Assembly (NCBI GenBank): GCA_021787335.1
Contig: JAJYMC010000041.1
Coordinates: forward strand, 42,465-106,464
DNA from: Bacillota bacterium
Lineage (GTDB): Bacteria; Bacillota; Sulfobacillia; JAJYWN01; JAJZPE01
Length of the DNA: 64,000 nt
Direction: 5' to 3'
Shown here: positions 52,761 to 61,532 of the stretch, piece after piece
Position numbering within the stretch: the first letter of the stretch is position 1
How the letters are laid out: the number at the start of each line of letters is the position of its first letter
Notes under the pieces: generated by a model
Told to the model about the DNA's origin: nothing
The model's database searches: none
What the model saw: the letters and a program-made list of their open reading frames with translations, nothing else
Position numbers and translations under genes: made by a program

Positions 52761-54005
52761 TTAAACCTGCCGGCTGTTGACCTTCTCCACCAGCTGCCGG
52801 GTCCCCTCGGCGATGTCGGCCGGGTCCCGCTTGAGCCGAGCCACGCCCGAGTCGATGGCCGCCTTGGCCACCGCGGCGGCGACGGCCGGGGCCACCCGCC
52901 GGTCGAACGGCTTCGGGATGATGTAATCCGCGTTCAGCTCGGCGTCGGTGACCAGGTCGGCGATGGCCCTGGCGGCGGCGACCTTCATCGCCTCATTGAT
53001 GTCGCTGGCCCGTACGTCGAGGGCGCCGCGGAAGATGCCCGGGAAGGCGAGGACGTTGTTGATCTGGTTCGGGAAATCGCTCCGCCCGGTGGCGGCGACG
53101 GCCGCCCCACCCACCTTGGCCTCGTCCGGGAAGATCTCCGGGGTCGGGTTGGCCATGGCAAAGATGATCGACTTCTGGTTCATCGTCTGGACCATTTCCT
53201 TGGTCACGGCGCCGGCCACCGAGACGCCGACGAAGACGTCCGCCCCCTTGAGACCGTCGGCCAACGTGCCCTTGACCTTCTGGCGGTTGGTCCGCTTGGC
53301 GATCTCGTCCTTGAACGGGTTCATGCCCTCGGGGCGCCCCTCGTAGATGGGCCCCCTGGTGTCGCAGAGGATGAGGTCCTTGATCCCGAGGTCGAGGAGG
53401 AGCTTTGTGACCGAGATACCGGCCGCGCCGGCCCCGTTGACGACCACCCTGGCCTGTTCGACCTTCTTCCCGACCAGCTTCAGCGCCGAAAGCATCGCCG
53501 CGCTGACGACCACGGCTGTCCCGTGCTGGTCGTCATGGAAAATGGGGATGCTGGTCTCCTTCTTTAGCCGGGCCTCGATCTCGAAGCACCGCGGGGCGGA
53601 GATGTCCTCGAGGTTGACCCCGCCGAAGGTCGGCTCGATGAGCTTGACGACCTTAATCACGTCGTCGACCTCTTTGCTGGCGACCATGATCGGGAAGGCG
53701 TCGACCCCGGCGAAGTACTTGAAGAGGACCGATTTGCCTTCCATGACCGGGAGGCCGGCTTCGGGGCCGATGTCCCCGAGACCGAGGACGGCCGTGCCGT
53801 TCGAGACGACCGCGACCAGGTTGCCCTTGGCGGTATAGTCATAGACGAGGCCCTTGTCCTTGGCGATGTCCTTGCACGGCTCGGCCACACCCGGCGTGTA
53901 CGCCAAGCTCAGGTCGTCCTTGCCGCGCAGGGGAACCTTGCTGACGACCTCGATCTTGCCCTGGTTGTCCTTGTGCAGCTTCAGGGCGTCATCCCGCAGT
54001 GCCAT
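52761..54005 (-). CDS. Malic enzyme (NAD(P)-dependent, oxaloacetate-decarboxylating)
   Basis: A 414-aa short bacterial malic enzyme converting malate to pyruvate, CO2 and NAD(P)H. Motifs: SLAYTPGVAEPC near 36, LGLGDIGPEAGLPVMEGK near 80, NLEDISAPRCFEIE near 140, FHDDQHGTAVV near 165, and the nucleotide loop VVNGAGAAGISV near 195. It ends without the phosphotransacetylase-like domain of MaeB-type proteins. Lies 28 nt downstream of the fumarase beta gene, so fumarate to malate to pyruvate is encoded in one direction. Confidence 0.95.
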   Translation of the reverse strand: MALRDDALKLHKDNQGKIEVVSKVPLRGKDDLSLAYTPGVAEPCKDIAKDKGLVYDYTAKGNLVAVVSNGTAVLGLGDIGPEAGLPVMEGKSVLFKYFAGVDAFPIMVASKEVDDVIKVVKLIEPTFGGVNLEDISAPRCFEIEARLKKETSIPIFHDDQHGTAVVVSAAMLSALKLVGKKVEQARVVVNGAGAAGISVTKLLLDLGIKDLILCDTRGPIYEGRPEGMNPFKDEIAKRTNRQKVKGTLADGLKGADVFVGVSVAGAVTKEMVQTMNQKSIIFAMANPTPEIFPDEAKVGGAAVAATGRSDFPNQINNVLAFPGIFRGALDVRASDINEAMKVAAARAIADLVTDAELNADYIIPKPFDRRVAPAVAAAVAKAAIDSGVARLKRDPADIAEGTRQLVEKVNSRQV

Positions 54006-54032
54006 GTGCCCGCCTCCTCTGATGTTGAGCGC

Positions 54033-54587
54033 TCAAGCTCGCTGGTATTGCTTCACGCCTTCCTCGTAGAGGTCGTTCCCGTAGACGTCATTGACGACGA
54101 TGCACGGGAAGTCCTCCACGGTGAATTCGTAGATGGCCTCGGCGCCGAGGTCCTCGTAGGCGACGACGCGCGCCTTCTTGATGGTCTTGGCGATGAGGGC
54201 GCCCGCCCCGCCGACGGCGGCGAAGTAGACCGCGCCGCACTTGACCATGGCGTCGCGGGCTTCCCTGTTGCGCATGCCCTTGCCGATCATCCCCTTGAGG
54301 CCGTACTCGAGCATCGCCGGGGTGTAGGGGTCCATGCGGTACGACGTGGTCGGCCCGGCCGACCCGATGGCCTGACCCGGCTTGGCCGGCGCGGGCCCGA
54401 CGTAATAGATGATCTGCCCGCGCAGGTCGACCGGCAGCGGCTGGCCCGCCTTCAGGAGGTCGGTCAGGCGCTTGTGGGCCGCGTCGCGGCCGGTGTAGAT
54501 GATCCCCGTGATGAAGACCCGGTCACCGGCTTTCAGGGACCTGACGGTCTCCGCGGTAAGCGGGGTGGTGACGCGCTTCTCGGTCAT
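54033..54587 (-). CDS. Class I fumarate hydratase, beta subunit (C-terminal domain)
   Basis: 184 aa. RSLKAGDRVFITGIIYTGRDAAHKRL, YYVGPAPAKPGQAIGSAGPTTSYRMD and the catalytic-side KGMIGKGMRN are typical of the small subunit of two-subunit Fe-S fumarases and L(+)-tartrate dehydratases (TtdB-like). With the TCA neighbours fumarase is favoured. ATG 54587 lies 12 nt after the alpha-subunit stop with GAGGGGT between. Confidence 0.93.
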   Translation of the reverse strand: MTEKRVTTPLTAETVRSLKAGDRVFITGIIYTGRDAAHKRLTDLLKAGQPLPVDLRGQIIYYVGPAPAKPGQAIGSAGPTTSYRMDPYTPAMLEYGLKGMIGKGMRNREARDAMVKCGAVYFAAVGGAGALIAKTIKKARVVAYEDLGAEAIYEFTVEDFPCIVVNDVYGNDLYEEGVKQYQRA

Positions 54588-54599
54588 GTTCGACCCCTC

Positions 54600-55445
54600 C
54601 TAGAGAACGGCTTCCTTGTGCCGGCTGGCGTGGCAGTTGATGTTGACCGCCACCGGCAGGGAAGCGATATGGCACGGGTAGACCTCGACGTTGACCCACA
54701 GGGCGGTGACCCGCCCGCCCAGGCCCTGAGGCCCGATGCCGAGCTTGTTGATACTTTCAAGGAGGTCGGTCTCGAGGGCGGCGACGTCGGCCAGCTCGTG
54801 GTGCTGGCCGACCGGCCGCAGGAGGGCCTTCTTGGCGATGAGGGCGGCCTTCTCCATCGTCCCGCCGATGCCCACGCCGACGATGATCGGCGGGCAGGGA
54901 TTGGAGCCGGCGGCGCGTATCCAGTCGATGACGAACTTCTTGACCCCTTCGACGCCGACGGCCGGCGGGAACATCTTGACCCCGCTCATGTTCTCGCTGC
55001 CGGCGCCCTTGGGGGCGATGGTTATCTTGAGCTGGTCGCCCGGGACGATCTCGGTGTGGATGACCGCCGGGGTGTTGTCACCGGTGTTCTTGCGGTCCCC
55101 GATGGGGTGGGCGACCATCGACTTGCGGAGGTAGCCTTCCCCGTAACCCTTCTTGACGCCCTGGTTGATGGCGTCGACCAGGCTCCCGCCGACCACGTGG
55201 ACGTCCTGCCCCAGTTCGAGGAAGACGACGGCCACGCCGGTGTCCTGGCACATCGGGACGCGCTCGTCGGCGGCGATCTTGGCGTTCTGCATCAGCTGCT
55301 TGATGATGTCCTGGCCGGCCGGCGACTCCTCGGCCTTGAGGCCCTGTTTGAAGGCGTCCAGCACGTCCTCACCCAGGTCGTAGTTGGCTTCCATGCAAAG
55401 GCGGGCCACCGTCTCCGTGACCTTGCTGGCCTGAATCTCCCGCAC
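54600..55445 (-). CDS. Class I fumarate hydratase, alpha subunit (N-terminal domain)
   Basis: 281 aa from GTG 55445, preceded by AAGGAGGTG, giving the typical REIQASKVTETVARLCMEANYDL start and normal length; the longer frame upstream is not conserved-looking. Cys ligands of the [4Fe-4S] cluster appear in VPMCQDTGVAV, GSNPCPPIIVGVGIGG and a C-terminal NINCHASRHKE. It hydrates fumarate to malate with the beta subunit. Oxygen-sensitive class I fumarase fits an anaerobic or microaerobic host. Confidence 0.93.
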   Translation of the reverse strand: MREIQASKVTETVARLCMEANYDLGEDVLDAFKQGLKAEESPAGQDIIKQLMQNAKIAADERVPMCQDTGVAVVFLELGQDVHVVGGSLVDAINQGVKKGYGEGYLRKSMVAHPIGDRKNTGDNTPAVIHTEIVPGDQLKITIAPKGAGSENMSGVKMFPPAVGVEGVKKFVIDWIRAAGSNPCPPIIVGVGIGGTMEKAALIAKKALLRPVGQHHELADVAALETDLLESINKLGIGPQGLGGRVTALWVNVEVYPCHIASLPVAVNINCHASRHKEAVL

Positions 55446-55474
55446 CCTACGAGACACCTCCTTCAAGGGATAAA

Positions 55475-55496
55475 GCCGCACCCTGTGGGCTGCGGC
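55475..55496 (-). promoter_or_regulatory. Leader hairpin just upstream of the fumarase start
   Basis: Minus strand GCCGCA-g-CCC / GGG-TGCGGC with an ACA loop, followed by TTTA, 14 nt upstream of the AAGGAGG site. It resembles a small attenuator or mRNA-stabilising hairpin. The T tract is short. Confidence 0.4.
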
Positions 55497-55659
55497 CGCT
55501 ACTTTCCCGCTGTTCCAGTTTGATTTTCGACGACGCCACCGTGACTCCTTCACGGTTGCGAAATCTTTCACTTGCGGGGCGCCCGGGGCGGGGGCGGTGA
55601 AACGCCCGGTTTTTGAAAGTCGACCATGGACTAAGTTTGCCCCGGAATGGTCGCCGTCC

Positions 55660-55974
55660 GCGCGTGCGTTTTCCCGGTGTCCGGCATCGCCAGGACACCG
55701 AGGACATCGTCTCCGAGGTGTTCTACAAGGCCCTGGCGGCCATCGACCGGTTTGAGTGGCGAAAACAGACCATCGCCGCCTGGCTCTACCGGATCGCCGC
55801 CAACGCTCGCTGACCACTTCCGCAAGGCCGGACGGGGCACCCCTGGCCCTCGACCCGGCGTCGATGGGGGCGGACGCGGACGATTGGGTCGCCCGGGCCG
55901 ACGAGCGGCTCGAGCTAGAGGAGGTCCTGAAGGCTGTCGGCGAGTTACCCGACGATCAGCAGGACAGCTATTGA
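55660..55974 (+). pseudogene. ECF sigma factor remnant
   Basis: The frame from about 55690 reads DTEDIVSEVFYKALAAIDRF...WLYRIAANA, which is sigma region 2 of an ECF factor. After a frameshift at 55810 the text is DHFRKAG, and after another it is LALDPASMGADADDWV...LKAVGELPDDQQDSY and a stop, just where region 4 should continue. The N-terminus is unclear and region 4 is truncated. At least two frame changes; non-functional. Confidence 0.78.
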
Positions 55975-56007
55975 GGGGTCTGCCATGGATTTCCGTCCCA
56001 CGAAAAA

Positions 56008-56046
56008 AGATGGCGCCCGGTTTCCGTCAGCCGGAACGCCATCCCG
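56008..56046 (-). terminator. Terminator of the M55 peptidase gene
   Basis: Minus strand GATGGCG-TTCCGG, loop, CCGGGCGCCATC, then six T. It lies about 40 nt after the stop at 56083. Confidence 0.8.
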
Positions 56047-56082
56047 TCGATTCTCTTGGATACCTTCCTTGGTCCCCAGTGG

Positions 56083-57003
56083 TCAGGTCCGACCGGCCAG
56101 CGAGATCATGGCCCGGGCGGCCCGCACGGCCTGCAGGTAGTCCGAACCCTCCCAGGCCGCGGTCAGGTCGTCGACCCGCTCCACCCCGGGCATCAGGCAG
56201 GCCCCGTCGGCCAGGGACGTGGCGTTGAACTTCAGCTCGACCCGGACCGGCCGCCGAGCCTTCAGCGGCTTGACCTTGCCGAGGCCCTTCAGGGCGCGCT
56301 CGGCGGCCTCCTTGATGAGCGCCCTGGACTTCGTCGGGTGCAGGCTGTTGGCCGCGTAACGGCCGATGTACTCCTTGACCGCCACCGTCTCGACCCCGCC
56401 GAGAAGGGCCCGGGCTTCGGCGCAGACCGTCCCGTCCCCGGTGACGAGGACGACCGGCACGCCGTGATCCCCGGCCGTGGCCGCGTTCATCCCGGTCTCC
56501 CCGAGGATCTGGCCGTTGACGCGGTACTCCAGCAGGCTGCCGGTATAGGTGTGGTTGAGGACCCCGAGCGTGGTCGCCCGGGCGTGATAGCCGACGAAGA
56601 AGACGGCATCGAAGCTGCCGTCAAGGCCCTCCATCATGCTCATCGCCTTGGGCGACCCGCTGATCAGCCGGGCGGCCGGGTTGAGGTCTTCGATGATGAG
56701 GTTGCGCATCGAATTGTGCGAGTCGTTGACGAGGATCTCGGTGGCCCCGGCGGCCAGGGCGCCCTCGATGGCCGCGTTGACCTCGCCGGCCATCAACTTG
56801 CGGGCGCGGTCGTAGTCGCCCAACCCTTCCCGGCCGGTCTCGTCCCAGTTGACCACGCCGCCGATGCCTTCCATGTCCGCCGAGATGTAGACCTTGAGCC
56901 CCTTGCCTTTCCTGCCCGGCGTCGCCCGCTTGCCCGGCGTCGCCCGCTTGCCCGTCGTCGGCTTGCTCGTCACCGTCCGCTTGCCTGTCGTCTCTTTCGC
57001 CAT
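56083..57003 (-). CDS. M55 family D-aminopeptidase (DppA-like)
   Basis: 306 aa. The start is ATG 57003 (AAGGAGGT 10 nt upstream), giving a Lys/Thr/Pro-rich N-terminal tail of about 35 residues with repeated (K)R-A-T-P-G units before the domain KVYISADMEGIGGVVNWDE (metal Asp/Glu). EILVNDSHNSMRNLIIE and FFVGYHAR...GVLNHTYTG supply other zinc ligands, and GETGMNAATAGDHGVPVVLVTGD is the family signature. DppA-type enzymes release D-amino acids from peptides. The basic tail is unusual, possibly for binding cell wall or nucleic acid. Confidence 0.92.
   Translation of the reverse strand: MAKETTGKRTVTSKPTTGKRATPGKRATPGRKGKGLKVYISADMEGIGGVVNWDETGREGLGDYDRARKLMAGEVNAAIEGALAAGATEILVNDSHNSMRNLIIEDLNPAARLISGSPKAMSMMEGLDGSFDAVFFVGYHARATTLGVLNHTYTGSLLEYRVNGQILGETGMNAATAGDHGVPVVLVTGDGTVCAEARALLGGVETVAVKEYIGRYAANSLHPTKSRALIKEAAERALKGLGKVKPLKARRPVRVELKFNATSLADGACLMPGVERVDDLTAAWEGSDYLQAVRAARAMISLAGRT
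56905..56990. repeat. Short tandem repeats encoding the basic N-terminal tail of the M55 protein
   Basis: Two adjacent near-identical 18-bp units of type GCCCGGCGTCGCCCGCTT, followed by diverged copies (CCCGTCGTCGGCTTG, CCTGTCGTC). They encode the RATPGK-type repeats. Confidence 0.6.
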
Positions 57004-57101
57004 GTGGTCGACCTCCTTGGTAGGCGGAGGAAACATCCCCCTCGCCGGAGAAGAGTGGGTCACGCCTTGGATCCGCGTTCTCATGAGAGGAGGAGCGAGA
57101 G

Positions 57102-58022
57102 ATGCCACCCCTCACCTTCCATCCGTTCGAGGAGTCCCTGGTCCCGGCCCTGCAGGCCTTTCGGGAAGAGGGCCTCAGCCTGCGCGAGCACCGGGCCTTC
57201 CTGGATCAGTTGCGGAACAGGCTCCTGTGGTCCTGGCTGGCGGTCGACGAGGCCGGGCGGGTCCGCGCCTACTCGCTGGTCCGGTCGTGGCAGAACCGGC
57301 CGGAGGTCATGTCGGTCAATGTCCGCGTCGACTCGCGCGAGGCCACGGACGCGCGCCTGGCGGCCACCCTCGGGCTGACCGAGGCGGCCCTGGCGGCCGA
57401 CCCGGGGGAACTCCCGCCCCTGGCCGAGGCCGAGTCGGTCATCGCCATCCCCATCCCCGGGGCGTTGCTGCCGGGCATGGCCGCGGCCGGCTGGGAGGCC
57501 TTTCAGGAACTGGTCCACTATCGAAAGCCCGACCTGGACGTGCCGGAGGGCGTGAGGCCGGCCCTCGACCGGGCGGCCGCCGCGCGCGCCGCGGCCGGCC
57601 AGCCTGAGCCGGTCATGCGGCCTTTCTCCGAGGCCGACCTGCCGGCCCTGCTCGAGGTGGAGCACTCGGCCTTCGACCCGCTGTGGTGGATCGACGAGGG
57701 CGGCTTCCGGTCGAGCGTCGGATACGCTCAGGGGAACTTCTTCGTCCTGACCATGGGCGGCCGCGTCGTCGGGTACAACATCAATTCGTGGAACCCGCCT
57801 CAGGGCTACATCGGCCGCCTCGGCGTCCGCCGTGAGCTGCAGGGGCGCGGCCTGGGCCGGCTGATGCTCGCCCACGCCCTTGGCCCGCTGCGCGACGCCG
57901 GCGCCGCCTACGTCGAGCTGACCACCCAGGTCGACAACCAGACCTCCCGCGGCCTCTACGAGAGCTTCGGGTTCGGCGTCGTCTCCAGCGACTGGCTGTT
58001 GCGCAGGACGTTGGTCCGCTGA
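57102..58022 (+). CDS. GNAT-family acetyltransferase, probably two GNAT domains
   Basis: 306 aa. The C-terminal domain (about 165-306) is a clear GNAT: VMRPFSEADLPALLEVEHSAF, GYIGRLGVRRELQGRGLGRLMLAHAL (acetyl-CoA loop Q-G-R-G-L-G) and TTQVDNQTSRGLYESFGF. The N-terminal half resembles a degenerate GNAT fold. GAGGAGGAGCGAGAG precedes ATG 57102. Divergent from the M55 gene; RimI-like or small-molecule acetylation cannot be told apart. Confidence 0.87.
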   Translation: MPPLTFHPFEESLVPALQAFREEGLSLREHRAFLDQLRNRLLWSWLAVDEAGRVRAYSLVRSWQNRPEVMSVNVRVDSREATDARLAATLGLTEAALAADPGELPPLAEAESVIAIPIPGALLPGMAAAGWEAFQELVHYRKPDLDVPEGVRPALDRAAAARAAAGQPEPVMRPFSEADLPALLEVEHSAFDPLWWIDEGGFRSSVGYAQGNFFVLTMGGRVVGYNINSWNPPQGYIGRLGVRRELQGRGLGRLMLAHALGPLRDAGAAYVELTTQVDNQTSRGLYESFGFGVVSSDWLLRRTLVR

Positions 58023-58081
58023 GGGAGGCGGGCCGAGAAGCTCAAAGCACGGACCGAGGTGGATTACGAAGCGCATAGAGC

Positions 58082-58112
58082 GAAGCGGCCCACTCGGGCC
58101 GCTTCTTCATTT
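58082..58112 (+). terminator. Terminator of the GNAT gene
   Basis: GAAGCGGCCC / GGGCCGCTTC stem with a four-base loop, followed by TTCATTTCC. Located about 60 nt after the stop. Confidence 0.75.
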
Positions 58113-58129
58113 CCTCATAGGGCCGCCGG

Positions 58130-59095
58130 TCACCCGGCGAGGATCGACCGGAGCAGGTCGATGGGCAGGTTGCCGCCGCTGAGGATGAGCCCGACCTTCT
58201 TGCCCTTGATGGTCGGGGCCAGCTTCTTGGCCGCGGCCAGGGCGGCGGCCCCGGCGCCTTCGGCGATGAGGCGGGCGTGTTCGACGTACATGACCACGGC
58301 CTCGCGCAGCTCGTCCTCGGAGACGAGGAGCATATCGTCAAGGAGCCTGTTCATTATCTTCAACGGGAGCATGAAGGGGACGCGCGTGGCCAGGCCGTCG
58401 GCGAAGGTCTGCGGGCGGCCCAGGCTGACCGGGCGCCGCGCCTTCCACGACTCGTAGACGGCCGGCGCGCCCGCGGACTGCACCCCGATGACCTTGATCT
58501 TCGGGTTGATGCCCTTGGCGGCGATGGCCGCGCCCGAGGCGCCGCTGCCACCACCGACCGGGACGAAGAGATAGTCGAGGTCGGGGACCTCCTCGAGGAC
58601 CTCCAGGGTGGCCGTGCCCACGCCGGCGATGAGCAGCGGCTCGTCGCCGGAGCTGACGAAGCGCGCCTTCTTGGCGGCCGCGTCCTCCTCGGCGCGGGTC
58701 CGGGAGTCGTCGAAGTCCTTGCCGAAGAGGACGACCTCGGCCCCGAGCCGTTGCATCGAGGCCAGCTTGACCGGGTTGGCCCCCTCGGGGGCGTAGATGG
58801 TCGCCTTGACCCCGAAGGTCCGCGCGGCGTAGGCGATGGACTGCCCGTGGTTGCCGGTGGAGGCGGTGATGAGCCCGCCGGCCCGTTCCTCAGGCGTCAG
58901 GTGGTAGCCGAGGTTGAGCCCGCCGCGGACCTTGAAAGCCCCGATGGGCTGGAGGTTCTCACACTTGACGTAGACGTCCGCCCCGAGCAGCTCGCTGAGG
59001 TCGCCCGGGTTGAGGAGAGGCGTGCGGCGCAGGTAGCGGTCGATGATGCGCCTGGCCGACAGAACGTCGGTCAGGTCGGGTTCGCGGAGGCTCAT
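58130..59095 (-). CDS. Threonine/serine dehydratase-family PLP enzyme
   Basis: 321 aa, short form without the regulatory ACT domain. The PLP lysine is in NLQPIGAFKVRGG near 56, ASTGNHGQSIAYAARTFG near 82 binds phosphate and substrate, and PVGGGSGASG near 183 is the Gly-rich phosphate loop (canonical GGGG(L/N)). It deaminates threonine or serine to 2-ketobutyrate or pyruvate. Its ATG overlaps the stop of the desulfurase-like gene (TGATG). Downstream of homoserine dehydrogenase, it points to threonine or homoserine breakdown. Confidence 0.9.
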   Translation of the reverse strand: MSLREPDLTDVLSARRIIDRYLRRTPLLNPGDLSELLGADVYVKCENLQPIGAFKVRGGLNLGYHLTPEERAGGLITASTGNHGQSIAYAARTFGVKATIYAPEGANPVKLASMQRLGAEVVLFGKDFDDSRTRAEEDAAAKKARFVSSGDEPLLIAGVGTATLEVLEEVPDLDYLFVPVGGGSGASGAAIAAKGINPKIKVIGVQSAGAPAVYESWKARRPVSLGRPQTFADGLATRVPFMLPLKIMNRLLDDMLLVSEDELREAVVMYVEHARLIAEGAGAAALAAAKKLAPTIKGKKVGLILSGGNLPIDLLRSILAG

Positions 59096-60369
59096 CAGCG
59101 GACCAGCCTTTCGACGGCGTCGAGGGTCCGCTCGACCTCGTCCTCGGTGTTGTAGGGGGCCAGCCCCATGCGGAGCAGGCCGCCCCGGGCGCCGAGGTCG
59201 AGCCGGTCGTAGACCAGCGTGGTGGCATAGAAGTCGCCGTCCCAGACGAAGATGCCGGCCCGGCCGAGGGCCTTGGCCATGTCTTCGGAGCGCATCTTCT
59301 GATAGGTCGAAGAGACGGTCGGCGTGCGGAGAGTGCCCTCGGGGGCGCTGAAGACGCGCGTCCCCGGGATGGCCCGCAGGCCGTCGCGGAGCTTCCCGGC
59401 CAGCTCGTCCTCGTAAGACTGGATGGCTTCCATCCCGGCGACGAGGGCGGCCCGGCGGCCCTTCGGGACCTTGCGTCCGGCGGCCTCGGCGGCCTTCCGC
59501 CCGAGGGTGGCGATGAACTCGACGGCCGGTGTGGTCCCAGCGATGCCCTCGTGGCAGAGGGTGCCGGTCTCGACGCGGTGCGGACGGTGGTCGTCCTGCG
59601 GGCGGAGCTTGTAGGTACGGAGCTTGTCGAAGACCTCGGCCCGGCCGTAGAGGATGCCGATGTGCGGGCCGAAGAACTTGTAGGCCGAGCAGAGGAGGAA
59701 GTCGCAGCCGATGTCGCGGACGTCGATGGGCAGGTGCGGCGCGGCGTGGACGGCGTCGACGACGCTGAAGGCGCCGAACTTCTTGGCCAGGGCCGAGGCC
59801 CGCTTGACGTCGTTGACCGTGCCCAGGGCGTTGGAGGCGAAGCCGATGGCCAGGACGCGGGTCTTCCGGCCGACCTTGGACTCCAGGTCGTCCCAATCGA
59901 GGACCAGCTTGTCGGGGTCGACCCGGACCGACTTGACGACCACGCCCTTCTCCTCGAGGGCGAGCCACGGGCCGCGGTTGGCCTCGTGGTCCAGGTCGGT
60001 GATGACGATCTCGTCGCCCGGCTTCAGCTCGCGGCCCAGGGCCCGCGAGAGGGCGTAGTTGAGGGTGGTCATGTTGGCCCCGAAGGCGATCTCGTCGGCC
60101 GCCGACCCGAGCAGGTCGGCCACAGCCGAGCGGGCCTCGCTGATGAGCTCGTCCGAACGGTGGCTGGTGGCGAAGAGGCCGTGAGTATTGGCGTTGGCGT
60201 GGAGGAGGTAGTCGGCGACGGCCTCCGCCACCGGCGCCGGGACCTGCGTCCCGCCGGGGCCGTCGAGGAAGATCGCCGGTTTGCCGTTGACCTTCATCTC
60301 CATCGCCGGGAACTCGTCCCGGCAGAAACTGAGGTCGACGGGTTGGTTCATGGTTTTGCTCTGGGCCAT
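59095..60369 (-). CDS. Cysteine desulfurase-like aminotransferase class V protein
   Basis: 424 aa, of the SufS-like group often named cysteine desulfurase-like protein (TIGR01976 type). Motifs: IFLDGPGGTQVPAPV, NTHGLFATSHRSDE, EIVITDLDHEANRGPW, and the PLP lysine region CSAYKFFGPHIG near 230. It lacks an obvious SufS active-site loop with Cys (the region reads PTVSSTYQKM), so the true reaction may be another PLP chemistry such as desulfuration, lyase or transamination. Overlaps homoserine dehydrogenase by 22 nt and the dehydratase by 1 nt. Confidence 0.88.
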   Translation of the reverse strand: MAQSKTMNQPVDLSFCRDEFPAMEMKVNGKPAIFLDGPGGTQVPAPVAEAVADYLLHANANTHGLFATSHRSDELISEARSAVADLLGSAADEIAFGANMTTLNYALSRALGRELKPGDEIVITDLDHEANRGPWLALEEKGVVVKSVRVDPDKLVLDWDDLESKVGRKTRVLAIGFASNALGTVNDVKRASALAKKFGAFSVVDAVHAAPHLPIDVRDIGCDFLLCSAYKFFGPHIGILYGRAEVFDKLRTYKLRPQDDHRPHRVETGTLCHEGIAGTTPAVEFIATLGRKAAEAAGRKVPKGRRAALVAGMEAIQSYEDELAGKLRDGLRAIPGTRVFSAPEGTLRTPTVSSTYQKMRSEDMAKALGRAGIFVWDGDFYATTLVYDRLDLGARGGLLRMGLAPYNTEDEVERTLDAVERLVR

Positions 60370-61394
60370 TTCGGGCCCTCCTCTCCGATGATTTCGAGCA
60401 GGTCGTTGAGGACCCCGTAGGCGGTCTGCGTCAAAGCCGGCTCATGTTCGACGATGGTGATGTCGCCCATCATGTCCGTCCGCAGGGTGAGGATGGACGT
60501 GGTGCCTGGGATGCGGCCGAAGTCGCTGGACAGAGGCACGCGCCTGGGCTCGACGCGGGCGATGAGGCGGGACGCGGCTGAGCCCGCGCCCGCGGAACGG
60601 GCCTCGCCCTCGCCCGCGGGATGGGCCTCACAGACGAGCTTGATGGTCTCGCCGTTGGCGCGGGCGGCGGCCAGGTCGGCCGCGGTGACGCCGGTGATGC
60701 CCTTCCGCTCGACCATCAAGGGCGTGATGCCCGCGCCCATCAGCACGTTGGCCAACGCGGCCACTTTCGTGGCGGCGTCCCAGCCCTCGACGTCGAGGGT
60801 CGGGTCGGCCTCGGCAAAGCCTTGGCGCTGGGCCTCGGCGACGGCCTCGGCGTTCGACCCGCCCTCCTCCATCCGGGCCAGGATGTAGTTGGTCGTGCTG
60901 TTGAGGATGCCGGAGAAGCCCGTCACGCGGCAACCGCGCAGGCCATAGCGGGCGACGTTGAAGACCGGCGTCCCGTCCATCACCGTCGACTCGAAGAGCA
61001 GACGCCTCCCGACCTGGCGGGCCAGGGCGGCGAGGCGCTCATAGTCCCAGGCGATGGGGCCCTTGTTGGCCGTCACGACGTGCTTGCCCGTCTTCAGGGC
61101 CGCCTCGACGTGGTCGATGGCCGGCCGCCCCGAGAAGACGTTGAGCGTGGACAGCTCGATGACCGCCTCGGCCTCGGTCGAGTCGATGACCTCGAGGGCC
61201 GATGGGGCGCCCGCCTGCGGGCCGCCAAGGCCGCCGCGGAGGACGGCCTGCAGGTCGATCCCACGCGGGTCGGCCAGCGACCCGTGGCGTCCGGTGACGA
61301 TGGCGACGACCTTGAAGCGGTCGCGATATTGGTCGGCGATGATCTGGGCGAGGTCGCGCCCGACGCGGCCGAATCCGACGAGTATCAAACGCAT
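60348..61394 (-). CDS. hom: Homoserine dehydrogenase, short form
   Basis: 348 aa, without the C-terminal ACT domain. The NAD(P) loop is ILVGFGRVGRDLAQII; VIELSTLNVFSGRPAIDHVEAAL, HVVTANKGPIAW and GILNSTTNYILARMEEGG are the standard motifs, and ADPTLDVEGWDAATK carries catalytic acidic residues and Lys. It interconverts aspartate semialdehyde and homoserine. The ATG at 61394 has no clear binding site. First of a three-gene overlapping operon. Confidence 0.93.
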   Translation of the reverse strand: MRLILVGFGRVGRDLAQIIADQYRDRFKVVAIVTGRHGSLADPRGIDLQAVLRGGLGGPQAGAPSALEVIDSTEAEAVIELSTLNVFSGRPAIDHVEAALKTGKHVVTANKGPIAWDYERLAALARQVGRRLLFESTVMDGTPVFNVARYGLRGCRVTGFSGILNSTTNYILARMEEGGSNAEAVAEAQRQGFAEADPTLDVEGWDAATKVAALANVLMGAGITPLMVERKGITGVTAADLAAARANGETIKLVCEAHPAGEGEARSAGAGSAASRLIARVEPRRVPLSSDFGRIPGTTSILTLRTDMMGDITIVEHEPALTQTAYGVLNDLLEIIGEEGPKWPRAKP

Positions 61395-61532
61395 GAGGGT
61401 TAGCTTCGACGAGGTGGACAGCTATCCTCCAGAAGATTGCTGCTTAAGACGCGGAAAACCCGCCACGATGCGGAAAAACAGGGAAGCGACCGGCGCGCTA
61501 TTCGGACTTTTCCGGCAGGTGACCGCGAGCGG

